Below, piece by piece: positions 1-9,208 of a stretch of DNA of 33,520 nt. The notes beneath the pieces are model-generated. The model worked only from the letters and a program-made list of their open reading frames with translations. It made no database searches and was not told where the DNA came from. Positions within the stretch are counted from its first letter, which is position 1. Every line of letters begins with the position of its first letter. The stretch comes from Verrucomicrobia subdivision 6 bacterium (GTDB lineage Bacteria > Verrucomicrobiota > Verrucomicrobiia > Methylacidiphilales > Verrucolacustridaceae). The stretch spans positions 1 through 33,520 of the forward strand of contig CANESK010000011.1 of NCBI GenBank assembly GCA_947441075.1. Reading direction: 5' to 3'. The position numbers were made by a program, and so were the translations under genes.

Positions 1-779
1 GGTTGCTGTTCAATGTGATGCCCCTCTACTACACCGGTGTACTTTCGTCCTACAAGTTTGACGATTACCTCGATGGAAAATTGGGCGTAGTTAACGGTTC
101 CAACAGCGATAACAACACCACGACCAACCCCAACGGTTCGGACGGCGTGGCCTTGCTCGCAGCGTTGAACGTGACTGCCCCTGGTGGCAATGCGAACTGG
201 AGCAACAACTTCCAGTACAGCACCGGCAACGACAACAACACCTCTGTCTCCTCAACACAGAACAGCAACTTCACATCGAGCTCGGTATCAGCGAATGTAT
301 CTGCTTATACCTTGATCTATAACTCATGGGGAAATTGGGCACCGAAGTTCGCCAACGACAAACTGCTCTTGGCCTTCAATGCTCTCTTAGGAAACACTTC
401 GGGTTCTGGGTCGGCGGGCGGTACAGGTGGGGATACGAATGTGAACTCTTGCTGGTATGGCGCGGGCGCGTATGCGAAATACCAGTTTAACGACTGGTTC
501 TCGCTCTGCAGTCGTGGTGAATACCTCGGTTCGAACAACAGCTACGCTTTTGGCAATCAGGGAAAAACCAGCACTTCCTACAGTCATGTGACTGGTGACA
601 ACCTCTGGGAGTACACCCTCACAGCAGGGTTTAACGTGATTGATAATCTCCTCATCCGTGCAGAGTACCGAATGGATTGGGGCAGCAATATCTACAGCAC
701 CGCAAATGGTTACTCGAATGGTTCGCAGTCTGGCGGACCGGCTTACTACGCTGGTGCGGAAGTTGTTTATAGCTTCTAA
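1..779 (+). CDS. Outer-membrane beta-barrel protein (OmpL-like porin), 3' part only
   Basis: This is the C-terminal part, about 258 residues, of a gene that begins before the window. The protein is rich in Asn, Ser, Gly, Thr and aromatic residues. It has alternating polar/hydrophobic strands such as LTAGFNVIDNLLIRAEYRMD and ends in VVYSF. A terminal Phe is the usual C-terminal signal for insertion by the BAM complex. The strand pattern (an RxEY strand, then a final long strand) fits the putative beta-barrel porin-2/OmpL-like family, which is expected in the outer membrane as a pore or structural barrel. The substrate cannot be read from the sequence. A GU-rich hairpin with a T-run follows at once. 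The family assignment comes from recalled pattern, so the beta-barrel call is stronger than the exact family. The TTG at position 3 is inside the gene and is not taken as a start. Confidence 0.72.
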   Translation, partial: LLFNVMPLYYTGVLSSYKFDDYLDGKLGVVNGSNSDNNTTTNPNGSDGVALLAALNVTAPGGNANWSNNFQYSTGNDNNTSVSSTQNSNFTSSSVSANVSAYTLIYNSWGNWAPKFANDKLLLAFNALLGNTSGSGSAGGTGGDTNVNSCWYGAGAYAKYQFNDWFSLCSRGEYLGSNNSYAFGNQGKTSTSYSHVTGDNLWEYTLTAGFNVIDNLLIRAEYRMDWGSNIYSTANGYSNGSQSGGPAYYAGAEVVYSF

Positions 780-800
780 GAAGATTCCCTGCTTTAAAGA

Positions 801-836
801 AAACCCTGGGAGACTTCGGCTTTTCGGGGCTTTTTT
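801..836 (+). terminator. Probable intrinsic terminator after the porin gene
   Basis: CCCTGGGAG can pair with CTTTTCGGGG (several G-U pairs), followed by a run of six T. It lies 20 bases after the porin stop codon and before the convergent osmC-like gene. The stem is not perfect, so confidence is moderate. Confidence 0.5.
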
Positions 837-872
837 ATCGATACGGCTTAGGGATTAAGGAGGAATGGGGTG

Positions 873-1286
873 TTAGGAGCTTTGCCAAACAAACTCGACG
901 GGCTTTGCGATCCGTGGGTCCAAGCTGTGGTGAACAGGGCAGCCGAGGGCGGCTGCTTCCAGTAGTTTTCTTTGCGGATGATTTGAAGAGAGTGGAATGG
1001 TGATCGTCGATTTGAGTGCCACGATTCTCCGTGGCGTATCGCTACTCATTTCTTTTGTCGTTTCAATGGTCATCCCCTCAAGGTTGACGGAATGGCGTTT
1101 AGCAGAAATCCCCATGATCGTAGCCATACAGGTGGCCAAAGCGGTGGCAACAAGGTCGGTGGGAGAGAAGGATTCTCCCTTTCCCTCATTATCGACAGGG
1201 GCATCGGTCGAGAGCGCGGCCCCTGACGGCCCGTGGGTAGCGGAGCAGCGAAGCTGGCCCTCGTACGAAACCGAGATTTTTACCAC
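873..1286 (-). CDS. OsmC/Ohr-family protein
   Basis: The product is 137 residues, the usual size for the small OsmC-like family. OsmC and Ohr proteins are cytosolic thiol peroxidases that reduce organic hydroperoxides. YhfA-like members are less well understood. Both family cysteines are visible: one in LATCMATIMG after the FSPTDLVATAL segment, and one in the GCPVHHSL motif near the C-terminus. The pair forms the redox-active site in the family. The start is the first ATG of the open frame, giving MVKISVSYEGQL. Nine bases separate it from the upstream membrane-protein gene on the same strand, so the two are probably cotranscribed. The exact substrate (organic peroxide or other) is not decided by the sequence. 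Confidence 0.85.
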   Translation of the reverse strand: MVKISVSYEGQLRCSATHGPSGAALSTDAPVDNEGKGESFSPTDLVATALATCMATIMGISAKRHSVNLEGMTIETTKEMSSDTPRRIVALKSTITIPLSSNHPQRKLLEAAALGCPVHHSLDPRIAKPVEFVWQSS

Positions 1287-1295
1287 GTGCTCGGC

Positions 1296-1979
1296 TTAGT
1301 CGTGAGTCGCACCGGAGCTGCGAGCCCAACTCCCCGCGAGACCGAGGAGGAACATAATTCCCGAGCCCGCCACTGCACCAAGAAGAACCTTCAAGAGCTC
1401 GAGGGTCATTGACCGACGCTGATTTTGCAAAGCGCGGGCGGTGCCTTCTCTGAGTTGGGCCTTTTGGGTTTCAGTCTGGGCCGTGAGCTTGGAAATAAAT
1501 TCGTTAGCTTGAAGGGTGGTGCGATTTTGCTGATTAAAATTCACCACCACACTTTGGAGTTCAGCCGGAGTGAGAATTTTAACCCGATCAACGGTGGTTT
1601 CGAGCTGGCGCATCTGCGCTTGGCTTTGAGTGGTGATCTGCTGTTCGGCGGCAACGATTAGGCGATTACCAGTGGCTAGAGCGGCAACGATGACGACGAG
1701 AAATCCGCCCGCGTAGACAAAGGGGACAAAAGAAAGAAGGCGCATCACCGTCCTTTCGATCGGTAGGGGCATGACCCGCGGGAAAGCGAGCAGAACTCCA
1801 AGAGCAAGAAGGGGAACGGGGGTGCGATCGACCAGGCCTGAGCTAAACCGAAATGCTTGGAGAGCCCCACCAAATGGATTGCCGAGAAGTTGAAAGAGAA
1901 GATCGATGCCAGCGAAGACGAGCAGGCCGTAACCGACAACGCGGATGATTTGAGGGGCAGGATTTGTAGTGGATTTCAT
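1296..1979 (-). CDS. HpsJ-like membrane protein with central coiled coil
   Basis: The product is 227 residues. Visible parts in order: a first hydrophobic segment (VVGYGLLVFAGIDLLFQLL, about residues 14-32), a second around 55-70 (LLALGVLLAFPRVMPL), and a third around 85-105. A Gln-rich helical region about residues 110-190 follows (QQITTQSQAQMRQLETTVDR), then a last membrane segment about 196-218. This layout resembles HpsJ-type proteins of filamentous cyanobacteria, which are linked to hormogonium polysaccharide secretion. That resemblance is recalled, not computed. No other hps-type gene is nearby, so a polysaccharide role here is only a possibility. It is transcribed just ahead of the osmC-like gene and diverges from the DUF1800 gene. 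Confidence 0.6.
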   Translation of the reverse strand: MKSTTNPAPQIIRVVGYGLLVFAGIDLLFQLLGNPFGGALQAFRFSSGLVDRTPVPLLALGVLLAFPRVMPLPIERTVMRLLSFVPFVYAGGFLVVIVAALATGNRLIVAAEQQITTQSQAQMRQLETTVDRVKILTPAELQSVVVNFNQQNRTTLQANEFISKLTAQTETQKAQLREGTARALQNQRRSMTLELLKVLLGAVAGSGIMFLLGLAGSWARSSGATHD

Positions 1980-2144
1980 AGCTCGAAGGGTGGGCTACGA
2001 TCTTGATTTGTCGAGCATCAAGGGAGTTTCTGCCAGATAGCTCGTGAATAAATGAGAAGGGACGACGAGCCGCTGGTTGCCCATGTCCATTCATCTAAAG
2101 AAAGACGGCGACATTCTTTGCTCTGGTGTATATTGGGACTCGAG

Positions 2145-3770
2145 ATGATGGCGCTCCTCAATGCCTCGGATTGGGATCGAACGAAGGCGGGCATGCTCCT
2201 CCAGAGGGCTGGATTTGGGGGCACTCCAGATGAAGTGGACGCTCTCGCCAAACTTTCCCCGGCTGAGGCCGCTGAGTCGCTCTTGGGCGCTTCCAAGTCT
2301 CTTGCCTCCGATCCCCCCTCCTTCTTAGGGGAGGTGAATATTAAAGATCTCACACAAGAAGAGCGGACCAAGATGAGCTCCCTTTCCGAGGAGGGAAAAC
2401 AGAAGGCAAAGCGGGAATTCGCTCAGTACGCCCGTGCCACTCAGAGTCGGCAATTGACCGAGTTGCGTGGATGGTGGCTCAAGCAGATGGCCGACCCAGC
2501 GCGAGCGGCTCGTGAAAAGCTGACCCTGTTTCTTCACGGGCACTTTGCCACCAGTTTCGAAAAGGTCCGTAGCCCTTACCTCCTCTATCAACAAAACAGC
2601 CTCTTTCGCGAAAAAGGTTACGGCTCCTGGTCGGATCTGGTTCTGGGGGTTGCTCAGGACCCCGCCATGCTGATCTATCTCGATGGAACTCTCAGCCGAG
2701 CGGAGGCCCCTAACGAGAATTTTGCCCGCGAGCTGTTTGAACTTTTTCTTCTTGGCGAAGGTAATTATACGGAAAAAGATATCCAAGAGAGCGCCCGCGC
2801 TTTCACTGGCTGGACCGTCAGTTCGGGAAGCGGAAAAAAGGGTGGCCTTCAGTCCGGGTCTCGCCCCTCTTTTAAAAATGTGACGAAATGGCATGACTCA
2901 GGATCGAAGACGATTTTTGGATCAACTGGAAACTTCGATGGGACAGATGTGGTTCGATTGGCCTTAGCCCAAGAAGCTTCTTCGCGATGGATCTCGCAAA
3001 AGCTTTGGCGCTTCTACGCAGGCTGGTCGCCTCCCGAGCCCCTTCTGCAGGAGTTGGTGCGCGAATGGAAATCTCTCGGAGGCCAGATTCGTCCCTTCCT
3101 GATGGCGATGTGGACGAACCCAAACTTTTACGATCCCGTCCGCGCGGCCGACCGAGTGAAATCCCCCACCGAGTGGTTGGTGGGACTGTGCCGACAGATC
3201 GATCGACCTATGCCTGCCCCCGCTCTTTCCGCCCATATTTTGAGCCAGCTCGGTCAAATTCTTTTCGAGCCGCCCAATGTTAAAGGATGGGACGGGGGTA
3301 TCGCGTGGATCAACACGGCCAGTATCACCCGCCGTTATGAGTACGGTTCCTGGTTGGTTGAGGGTACCCAAGGACTACAGAAACTCGGATCTCTCAATAT
3401 GGTGCGGGTGGCTGCAGAGAGTGGCGCGATGGCCGTAGCCCCCCCAGAGATCAACCCTGAGGGGATGGTAGTCAGCCATTCCGCCAAAGACATGGCCCCA
3501 GCAGAAAAACAGGCCGCCACAGAAAAAATGCGGGAAACGATCGCACTTTCCCCTGCTCCGATTGCCTCGATTGCCACCGCAGAGCAACGTCAAAGCCCAG
3601 AAAAGCTTCTGGCGGCGCTTTCCACACGGTTCCTGCCTGGCGAAACGATCTCCGAAGATTTGCGTAAGCGTTTCCAGGAAGCGGCTGGGGATAAAGTTCC
3701 GCTGACCGATGCTGCCATTCGTAAAATGATTTTGTCGATTGTGCAAAGCCCCCTTTATCAGGTGACATGA
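2145..3770 (+). CDS. DUF1800 domain-containing protein
   Basis: The product is 541 residues from the chosen start, typical of the DUF1800 family found in Planctomycetota, Verrucomicrobiota and Proteobacteria. Family landmarks are present: an N-terminal LLQRAGFGGTPDEV segment, NENFARELFELFLLGEG followed by ARAFTGW, the WRFYAG segment, PPNVKGWDGG, and a C-terminal IVQSPLYQ. The biochemical function of the family is unknown. It is almost always encoded next to a DUF1501 gene, as here, where only 10 bases separate them, so the two form an operon and probably act together outside the cytoplasm. ATG codons at 2145 and 2148 both suit the family N-terminus (MALLNASDWDR). An in-frame ATG at 2052 would add 31 residues that look unconserved. 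No strong Shine-Dalgarno sequence precedes any of them. Confidence 0.88.
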   Translation: MMALLNASDWDRTKAGMLLQRAGFGGTPDEVDALAKLSPAEAAESLLGASKSLASDPPSFLGEVNIKDLTQEERTKMSSLSEEGKQKAKREFAQYARATQSRQLTELRGWWLKQMADPARAAREKLTLFLHGHFATSFEKVRSPYLLYQQNSLFREKGYGSWSDLVLGVAQDPAMLIYLDGTLSRAEAPNENFARELFELFLLGEGNYTEKDIQESARAFTGWTVSSGSGKKGGLQSGSRPSFKNVTKWHDSGSKTIFGSTGNFDGTDVVRLALAQEASSRWISQKLWRFYAGWSPPEPLLQELVREWKSLGGQIRPFLMAMWTNPNFYDPVRAADRVKSPTEWLVGLCRQIDRPMPAPALSAHILSQLGQILFEPPNVKGWDGGIAWINTASITRRYEYGSWLVEGTQGLQKLGSLNMVRVAAESGAMAVAPPEINPEGMVVSHSAKDMAPAEKQAATEKMRETIALSPAPIASIATAEQRQSPEKLLAALSTRFLPGETISEDLRKRFQEAAGDKVPLTDAAIRKMILSIVQSPLYQVT

Positions 3771-3780
3771 AAGGAGCCCG

Positions 3781-5103
3781 ATGAATATTGATGAGCTAAA
3801 AACACGGCGGGAGTTCCTCCGAACAGGACTCTTGGGAGGTTCTCTCTGCTGGACTATGCCTGCTTTCCTCAGTCGGACGATGCAGTCGCTCCACGCTCAA
3901 GCCGACGGGGCCTTAGTTCAGGGGGTTACGGGACGAGACGGAAATATTTTAGTCGTGCTGCAACTTGCGGGTGGAAACGACGGCTTAAACACAGTGATTC
4001 CATTGGGGAACGACGAGTATCGCAAATCTCGCCCGACGATTGGGGTCCCCGAGGCGTCGATCCTGAAGCTTGATCCTCAAACTGGGTTGCACCCGTCTCT
4101 TTCTGGACTGGCTTCCACATACCATGAGGGCCATTTGGCGGTTGTACAAGGCGTCGGTTACCCAAATCCCAACCGATCTCACTTTCGCTCGACCGAGATT
4201 TGGGCGACGGCGGTTGATTCGAATAAATCATCTAACACCGGTTGGATCGGTCGCTATTTCGATAACGCGTGTTCTGGTTGCGACGCCTCGGTGGGAATTG
4301 CCATGGCCTCCCAAATGCCCCAAGCCCTGACCGCTTCCGTTCCAAAAGGGGTTCTTTATCAAGGCGGGGGCGGGGGTGGAAAAAAGAAGAACAAAAAAAG
4401 TGGTGGGGCGAAGGCTGAAGCTGACGGATCGATGATGATGGAGGAGGACGATGACGCTGGCCGGGCAGGAGGCTCGATCGGCATGTTGAATGGGCCAGGG
4501 AATCTTGGAAAGCTCTCGGCTCTTGATTTCTTAGAGCGAACCGAGATGGACGCCAAGGTCAGCCAGCAGGAGATTGCCCAAGCTTCCGGCAAAGCGAAAA
4601 ATTCTGTCCCCTACCCCGGCACGCGACTCGGTCAAAACTTTGCCATGGTTTCTCGCTTGATTGCGGGTGGCATGCCCACGCGAATTTACTACCTATCTTT
4701 GGGAGGATTCGACACCCACACCCAGCAGGCTGGAGCCCATGAAAGGCTTCTCAAAGAATTGGGAGACGCGGTGGCGGCGTTTTTGAGCGATCTGAAAGCG
4801 CAAGGCAATCTTGGGCGCGTGAGTCTTATGACCTTCAGTGAGTTCGGTCGGAGAGTGAAGGAGAATGCTAGTGGGGGGACTGATCACGGGGCGGCGGCGC
4901 CGATGTTTCTAGCGGGCGGCGGTATTCAATCGGGACTTTTAGGACAAATGCCCTCCCTCGCTCCGCAGGATCTTTTCGATGGAGATGTGAAGTACAACAC
5001 CGATTTTCGATCGGTCTACGCCACGGTCTTGGAAAAGCACTTGGGGGTGAAGTCGGCTGGAATTTTGCGGACTCAGTTTCCTCTTTTAGGAGCCTATAGT
5101 TAA
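3781..5103 (+). CDS. DUF1501 (sulfatase-like fold) protein with Tat signal
   Basis: The product is 440 residues. The N-terminus carries a twin-arginine signal (TRREFLRTGLLGGS, residues 8-21) followed by a hydrophobic stretch and an AQA-type cleavage region near residue 41, so export of a folded protein is expected. Family motifs follow: LAGGNDGLNTVIPL, PNPNRSHFRSTEIW, GGFDTHTQQ, TFSEFGRRVKEN and GGTDHG. DUF1501 belongs to the alkaline phosphatase/sulfatase-like superfamily, but its reaction is not established. A low-complexity insert lies at about residues 194-232 (six Gly, then Lys-rich, then Met/Asp/Glu-rich) and is unusual for the family. It follows DUF1800 by 10 bases with a GGAG ribosome site and ends before a strong bidirectional hairpin. 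Confidence 0.9.
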   Translation: MNIDELKTRREFLRTGLLGGSLCWTMPAFLSRTMQSLHAQADGALVQGVTGRDGNILVVLQLAGGNDGLNTVIPLGNDEYRKSRPTIGVPEASILKLDPQTGLHPSLSGLASTYHEGHLAVVQGVGYPNPNRSHFRSTEIWATAVDSNKSSNTGWIGRYFDNACSGCDASVGIAMASQMPQALTASVPKGVLYQGGGGGGKKKNKKSGGAKAEADGSMMMEEDDDAGRAGGSIGMLNGPGNLGKLSALDFLERTEMDAKVSQQEIAQASGKAKNSVPYPGTRLGQNFAMVSRLIAGGMPTRIYYLSLGGFDTHTQQAGAHERLLKELGDAVAAFLSDLKAQGNLGRVSLMTFSEFGRRVKENASGGTDHGAAAPMFLAGGGIQSGLLGQMPSLAPQDLFDGDVKYNTDFRSVYATVLEKHLGVKSAGILRTQFPLLGAYS

Positions 5104-5149
5104 AAAAGCTGATGTGTGAGGTTGGGCGCGCCCGTTAGCCCCCAAAAGG

Positions 5150-5181
5150 AAAACCCCCGATGGCTATCCATCAGGGGTTTT
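5150..5181. terminator. Bidirectional intrinsic terminator between DUF1501 and glnA
   Basis: AAAACCCC pairs with GGGGTTTT and GATGG pairs with CCATC around a CTAT loop, with one C/A mismatch between the two stem parts. The A-tract and T-tract on opposite sides let it terminate transcription from both the DUF1501 side (plus) and the glnA side (minus). Confidence 0.85.
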
Positions 5182-5205
5182 CGCAAGCTTGTCTTCTAAG
5201 ACGGA

Positions 5206-6639
5206 TCAGACGTCGTAGTACATGAAAAATTCATGTGGATGCGGACGCAACCGCAAGGCGTCGTAATCTTTGACCCGCATTTCCACGATAGTATCGATCA
5301 TGTCCTTGGTGAAGACATCTCCCTTGAGCAGGAACTCGTGATCCTTCTCGAGGGCTTGGGCAGCGCCGAGGAGGGAGTCGGGCGCACTGGGAATCTTAGC
5401 GAGCTCCTTGGGAGGAAGTTCGTAAAGATTCTTGTCCATCGGATCTCCCGGGTGAATACGGTTCTGGATTCCATCCAACCCTGCAAGGAGCTGGGCGGCA
5501 CAGGCCAGATAAGGATTCGCTGCGGGGTCTGGGGTGCGGAACTCTATCCGGACTGACTTCGGGTTGGACGAGTAGGTGGGGATGCGGATGGCCGCACTCC
5601 GATTCCGCGCACTGTAGGCAAAGTTAACTGGCGCTTCGTAGCCTGGGACGAGTCGCTTAAAGCTATTAGTGGTGGGGTTGGTGATGGCGGTCAGGGCCCG
5701 CGCATGTTTGATAATCCCGCCGATGTAGAACAGGGCCAACTCACTGAGATTGGCGTAGCCTTTACCAGCGAAGAGAGGCTTTCCGTCCCTCCAGATGCTT
5801 TGGTGACAGTGCATTCCTGAGCCGTTGTCCCCGAAAAGAGGCTTGGGCATGAAGGTGGCTGTCTTGCCGTGACGACGAGCAATATTTCGCACGACGTATT
5901 TGTAGAGGTTCATTTTGTCACCCGTTCGAACAAGGGTGTCAAAGCGGATATCGATCTCGGCTTGGCCGGCGGTGGCTACCTCGTGATGCTGACGTTCGAT
6001 CTGCACTCCGAGATCTTCGAGCAAAAGAGTGATCTCGTTGCGGATATCCTGTTGGGTGTCGGCAGGAGGGACGGGAAAATATCCTTCCTTCGGGCGAATT
6101 TTGTAGCCGGTGTTGGGCATTTCATCTCGACCGCTGTTAAAGATGCCCTCGACAGAATCCACCTTGTAAAAAGCCCCTCGGGAAGAGGAGTCATACTGAA
6201 CGTCGTCGAAGATGAAGAATTCGGCTTCTGGACCAAAGAAGGCAGTGTCGCCAATCTTCGTCGTCTGGAGATATTTCTCGGCACGCAGTGCGATGCTTCG
6301 AGGATCCCTTTCGTAGGTTTGCATAGTGATCGGATCGATGACCGTACAAACGAGACTGAGAGTGGGCTCGGCATTAAACGGATCGATCATGGCGGTAGCG
6401 GGATCCGGCAGGACAAGCATGTCGGAGGCGTTGATCGACTTCCACCCACGGATGGAGGAACCATCGAATCCTAATCCCTCCTTGAAGGTAGATTCCTCAA
6501 GCTCGGCAAGGGTGGTGGTAAAGTGCTGCCAGGTGCCAGGGATGTCGCAGAATTTATAATCGACCAATCTGGCGTTGTGCGCCTTGGCGAAGGCCAACAC
6601 TTCTTTTCCTGTTTTTGCGTTGAGATATCGTGCTTCCAT
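5206..6639 (-). CDS. glnA: Glutamine synthetase type I
   Basis: The enzyme condenses glutamate and ammonia to glutamine using ATP, the entry step of ammonium assimilation, in a cytosolic dodecamer. The 477-residue length fits GSI. Motifs seen: [10 protein letters not shown] at 57-66, GPEAEFFIF at 136-144, the ATP-binding segment [16 protein letters not shown] at 266-281, and the NLYELPP loop with Tyr405 at the position adenylylated in enterobacterial GlnA. This suggests control by GlnE-type adenylylation, although glnE is not in the window. The ATG at 6639 (MEARYLNAK) is preceded by AGGAG eight bases upstream. An upstream in-frame extension overlaps the PII gene and is not conserved. It is the last gene of the amtB1-PII-PII-glnA run, 46 bases after PII-a. 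Confidence 0.97.
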   Translation of the reverse strand: MEARYLNAKTGKEVLAFAKAHNARLVDYKFCDIPGTWQHFTTTLAELEESTFKEGLGFDGSSIRGWKSINASDMLVLPDPATAMIDPFNAEPTLSLVCTVIDPITMQTYERDPRSIALRAEKYLQTTKIGDTAFFGPEAEFFIFDDVQYDSSSRGAFYKVDSVEGIFNSGRDEMPNTGYKIRPKEGYFPVPPADTQQDIRNEITLLLEDLGVQIERQHHEVATAGQAEIDIRFDTLVRTGDKMNLYKYVVRNIARRHGKTATFMPKPLFGDNGSGMHCHQSIWRDGKPLFAGKGYANLSELALFYIGGIIKHARALTAITNPTTNSFKRLVPGYEAPVNFAYSARNRSAAIRIPTYSSNPKSVRIEFRTPDPAANPYLACAAQLLAGLDGIQNRIHPGDPMDKNLYELPPKELAKIPSAPDSLLGAAQALEKDHEFLLKGDVFTKDMIDTIVEMRVKDYDALRLRPHPHEFFMYYDV

Positions 6640-6685
6640 TTTTTTAGCTCCTGTTTGTTGGTTGTTTGATTTGCTGGTGGGCATT

Positions 6686-7048
<363 letters not shown>

Positions 7049-7060
7049 TTAGTTTTTCAA

Positions 7061-7117
7061 GCGTGACGGGTCATGGAAGGTATTGGTCATACCCTGCCAC
7101 CCATCTGCCCGTCACGC
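7061..7117 (-). other. Inverted repeat / hairpin between the two PII genes
   Basis: GCGTGACGGG at 7061-7070 and CCCGTCACGC at 7108-7117 are perfect 10-base inverted repeats. Between them lies a second, smaller inverted repeat, GGTAT with ATACC, around position 7085. In the minus-strand transcript this forms a branched or long hairpin just after PII-b and before the ribosome site of PII-a. It lacks a clean T-run in either direction, so it is not a classical terminator. It may set the relative expression of the downstream genes by partial termination, RNA processing or protection. The inverted repeat is directly visible. The role is inference. Confidence 0.6.
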
Positions 7118-7131
7118 CAGAAATCTTCCTT

Positions 7132-7485
<354 letters not shown>

Positions 7486-7508
7486 TTATTTTATGGATCG
7501 AGCACCGA

Positions 7509-8978
7509 TCAATAGATGTAGCCCTTTTCTTCGTGATCGTTGATATCCAGACCCTCGCGCTCCGCCTCGGAAGAAGCGCGTAGACCCATGAGCATTTTGA
7601 TGGCGAAGGCGATGACCGCCGTGCCCACAATGGAGAGAACGAGAGTTAAGGCGATGGCCTTGCACTGTTCGGCTACGAGGGTTTTACCTACGATCTCTTT
7701 CAAATTCAGATTTAGGTTCGCGTTGACCTCGGCGGTGGCGAAAACTCCCGTGAGGAATGCGCCCATAGTTCCTCCGATGGCGTGGACGCCGAAGGTGTCG
7801 AGGGCGTCGTCATAGCGGAACCATTTCTTCACTCGGGTACAGAAAAACCAAGGTACTAACCCAGCGGCGACGCCGATGACGATGGAACCTGTGGCATCAA
7901 CAAACCCGGTGGCGGGGGTGATGACGACAAGTCCCGCGACAGCGCCCGAGCAGAAGCCTAGGACGCTTGATTTGCCTTTGTCGAAGTACTCGGCGGTGGC
8001 CCAAACAAAGGCGGCCACTCCAGTAGCGAGGGTGGTGGTCATAAAGGCATTAGCTGCGACGCCGTCTGCGGCGACAGCCGATCCAGCGTTAAATCCGTAC
8101 CAACCAACCCAGAGCATGCCTGTGCCGATCATACAAAGGACCATGCTATGCGGAGGCATCGGTTCTTTGCCGAACCCGAGGCGCTTGCCGAGGATTAAGC
8201 AGAGAATCAGAGCCGACCAACCCGAAGACATGTGCACGACCGTACCTCCTGCGAAGTCGACCGCCTTAATTGCGGCCGTGGCATTCCACACTCCATTCAT
8301 TAATCCATTCACGCCCCAAACCATGTGCGCGAGGGGAAAGTAGACGATAAACATCCATGCCCCGACAAAAAGGACGATGGATGAAAACTTAATTCTTTCC
8401 GCGATCGCCCCGATGATCAGCGCGGGGGTGATGATGGCGAACATCATCTGGTACATGCTAAAAACGTTTTGGGAAACCCAGTAGGCATAGTCGGTGTTGG
8501 GGGCTGAGGTGACTCCCTTCAGAAAGAAAAACTCGGAGCCACCAAGAATTGGGCTGCCGAAACTTTTCCCGAAGACGAGGCTGTAGCCGACTGCCCACCA
8601 GAGGATGGTGACCAGGCCGGTGATGCCGAGGCACTGAGCCATAATCGAGAGGACGTTTTTAGAGCGAACCAACCCTCCATAAAAGAGGGCTAGCCCAGGG
8701 AGAGTCATGAAGAGGACGAGGGCGGCCGAGGTCATCAACCAGGCGTTATGTCCTGGGCCTGCGACGCCAATGGACGCGGTGGTCAACCCTTCAGGAATAT
8801 TTCCTTTTTCATCTTTGAGAGCAGCCGTGGGGTCTCCGTTCCCGAGGTAGGCTTCGAGACCTGCCACTCGCTGTTCGAGGGTTGGGGCGGGCGCATCGGC
8901 CCAAGTTCCTACAACTGACACTCCTAAGACTGCAAGCACCGCCAGAGGGCGCCATCCCAAGATACTTTGTATGATCAT
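7509..8978 (-). CDS. amtB: Ammonium transporter AmtB (canonical twin-His copy)
   Basis: The product is 489 residues with an N-terminal signal sequence (hydrophobic core LAVLAVLGVSVVG, cleavage near ADA). A short periplasmic segment, TLEQRVAGLEAYLGNGDP, follows, then eleven membrane helices. It conducts ammonium across the inner membrane as a trimer. Visible family marks: the GGLVRSKNVLS region, QNVFSMYQMMFAI, DFAGGTVVHMSSG with the first pore His at residue 249, WYGFNAGS, FGVHAIGG with the second pore His, and the C-terminal EREGLDINDHEE that matches the GlnK-contact tail of E. coli AmtB. AAAGGAG precedes the ATG. A sigma-54 promoter lies about 90 bases upstream of the start. It heads the amtB1-glnK-glnB-glnA run. 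Confidence 0.96.
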   Translation of the reverse strand: MIIQSILGWRPLAVLAVLGVSVVGTWADAPAPTLEQRVAGLEAYLGNGDPTAALKDEKGNIPEGLTTASIGVAGPGHNAWLMTSAALVLFMTLPGLALFYGGLVRSKNVLSIMAQCLGITGLVTILWWAVGYSLVFGKSFGSPILGGSEFFFLKGVTSAPNTDYAYWVSQNVFSMYQMMFAIITPALIIGAIAERIKFSSIVLFVGAWMFIVYFPLAHMVWGVNGLMNGVWNATAAIKAVDFAGGTVVHMSSGWSALILCLILGKRLGFGKEPMPPHSMVLCMIGTGMLWVGWYGFNAGSAVAADGVAANAFMTTTLATGVAAFVWATAEYFDKGKSSVLGFCSGAVAGLVVITPATGFVDATGSIVIGVAAGLVPWFFCTRVKKWFRYDDALDTFGVHAIGGTMGAFLTGVFATAEVNANLNLNLKEIVGKTLVAEQCKAIALTLVLSIVGTAVIAFAIKMLMGLRASSEAEREGLDINDHEEKGYIY

Positions 8979-9065
8979 ACTTCTATCTCCTTTGTTTCGT
9001 CTGGTTTCTATCGTCGCAAGGACGGATCTCTGAAGCAGACTTCCTCCAAGAGATCACTTCTTATT

Positions 9066-9083
9066 TAGCAAGCGGCGTGCCAA
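9066..9083 (-). promoter_or_regulatory. Sigma-54 (RpoN) promoter for amtB1-glnK-glnB-glnA
   Basis: On the minus strand the site reads TTGGCACGCCGCTTGCTA, a full match to the RpoN consensus YTGGCACG-N4-TTGCW, with exactly ten bases between the GG and GC elements. The predicted transcript start is near 9056, about 78 bases before the amtB1 ATG. RpoN promoters need an enhancer-binding activator such as NtrC, which fits nitrogen control of the operon. Two imperfect palindromes upstream (9112-9123, and GCCAC/GTGGC at 9153-9179) are possible activator sites, but neither is a clear NtrC box. Confidence 0.85.
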
Positions 9084-9208
9084 GTTCCTTAACTTTTTTA
9101 AATAAATGCAACTCGTTGACGAGCAGGTTCATTTCGGCGGCCGTTTCATGGGGCCACTGCTAGCACTAAGATTTGTGGCTATTTTCCGCCGCAACCGACT
9201 CAAGCGGG

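Noticed and set aside
5869-6474. Long plus-strand open frame antisense to glnA (201 codons)
   Set aside because: It is a shadow of the glnA coding strand with no start signal or family motifs.
9112-9179. NtrC-type enhancer sites upstream of the sigma-54 promoter
   Set aside because: The palindromes found do not match the GCAC-N-GTGC pattern, so they are only mentioned as possible sites.
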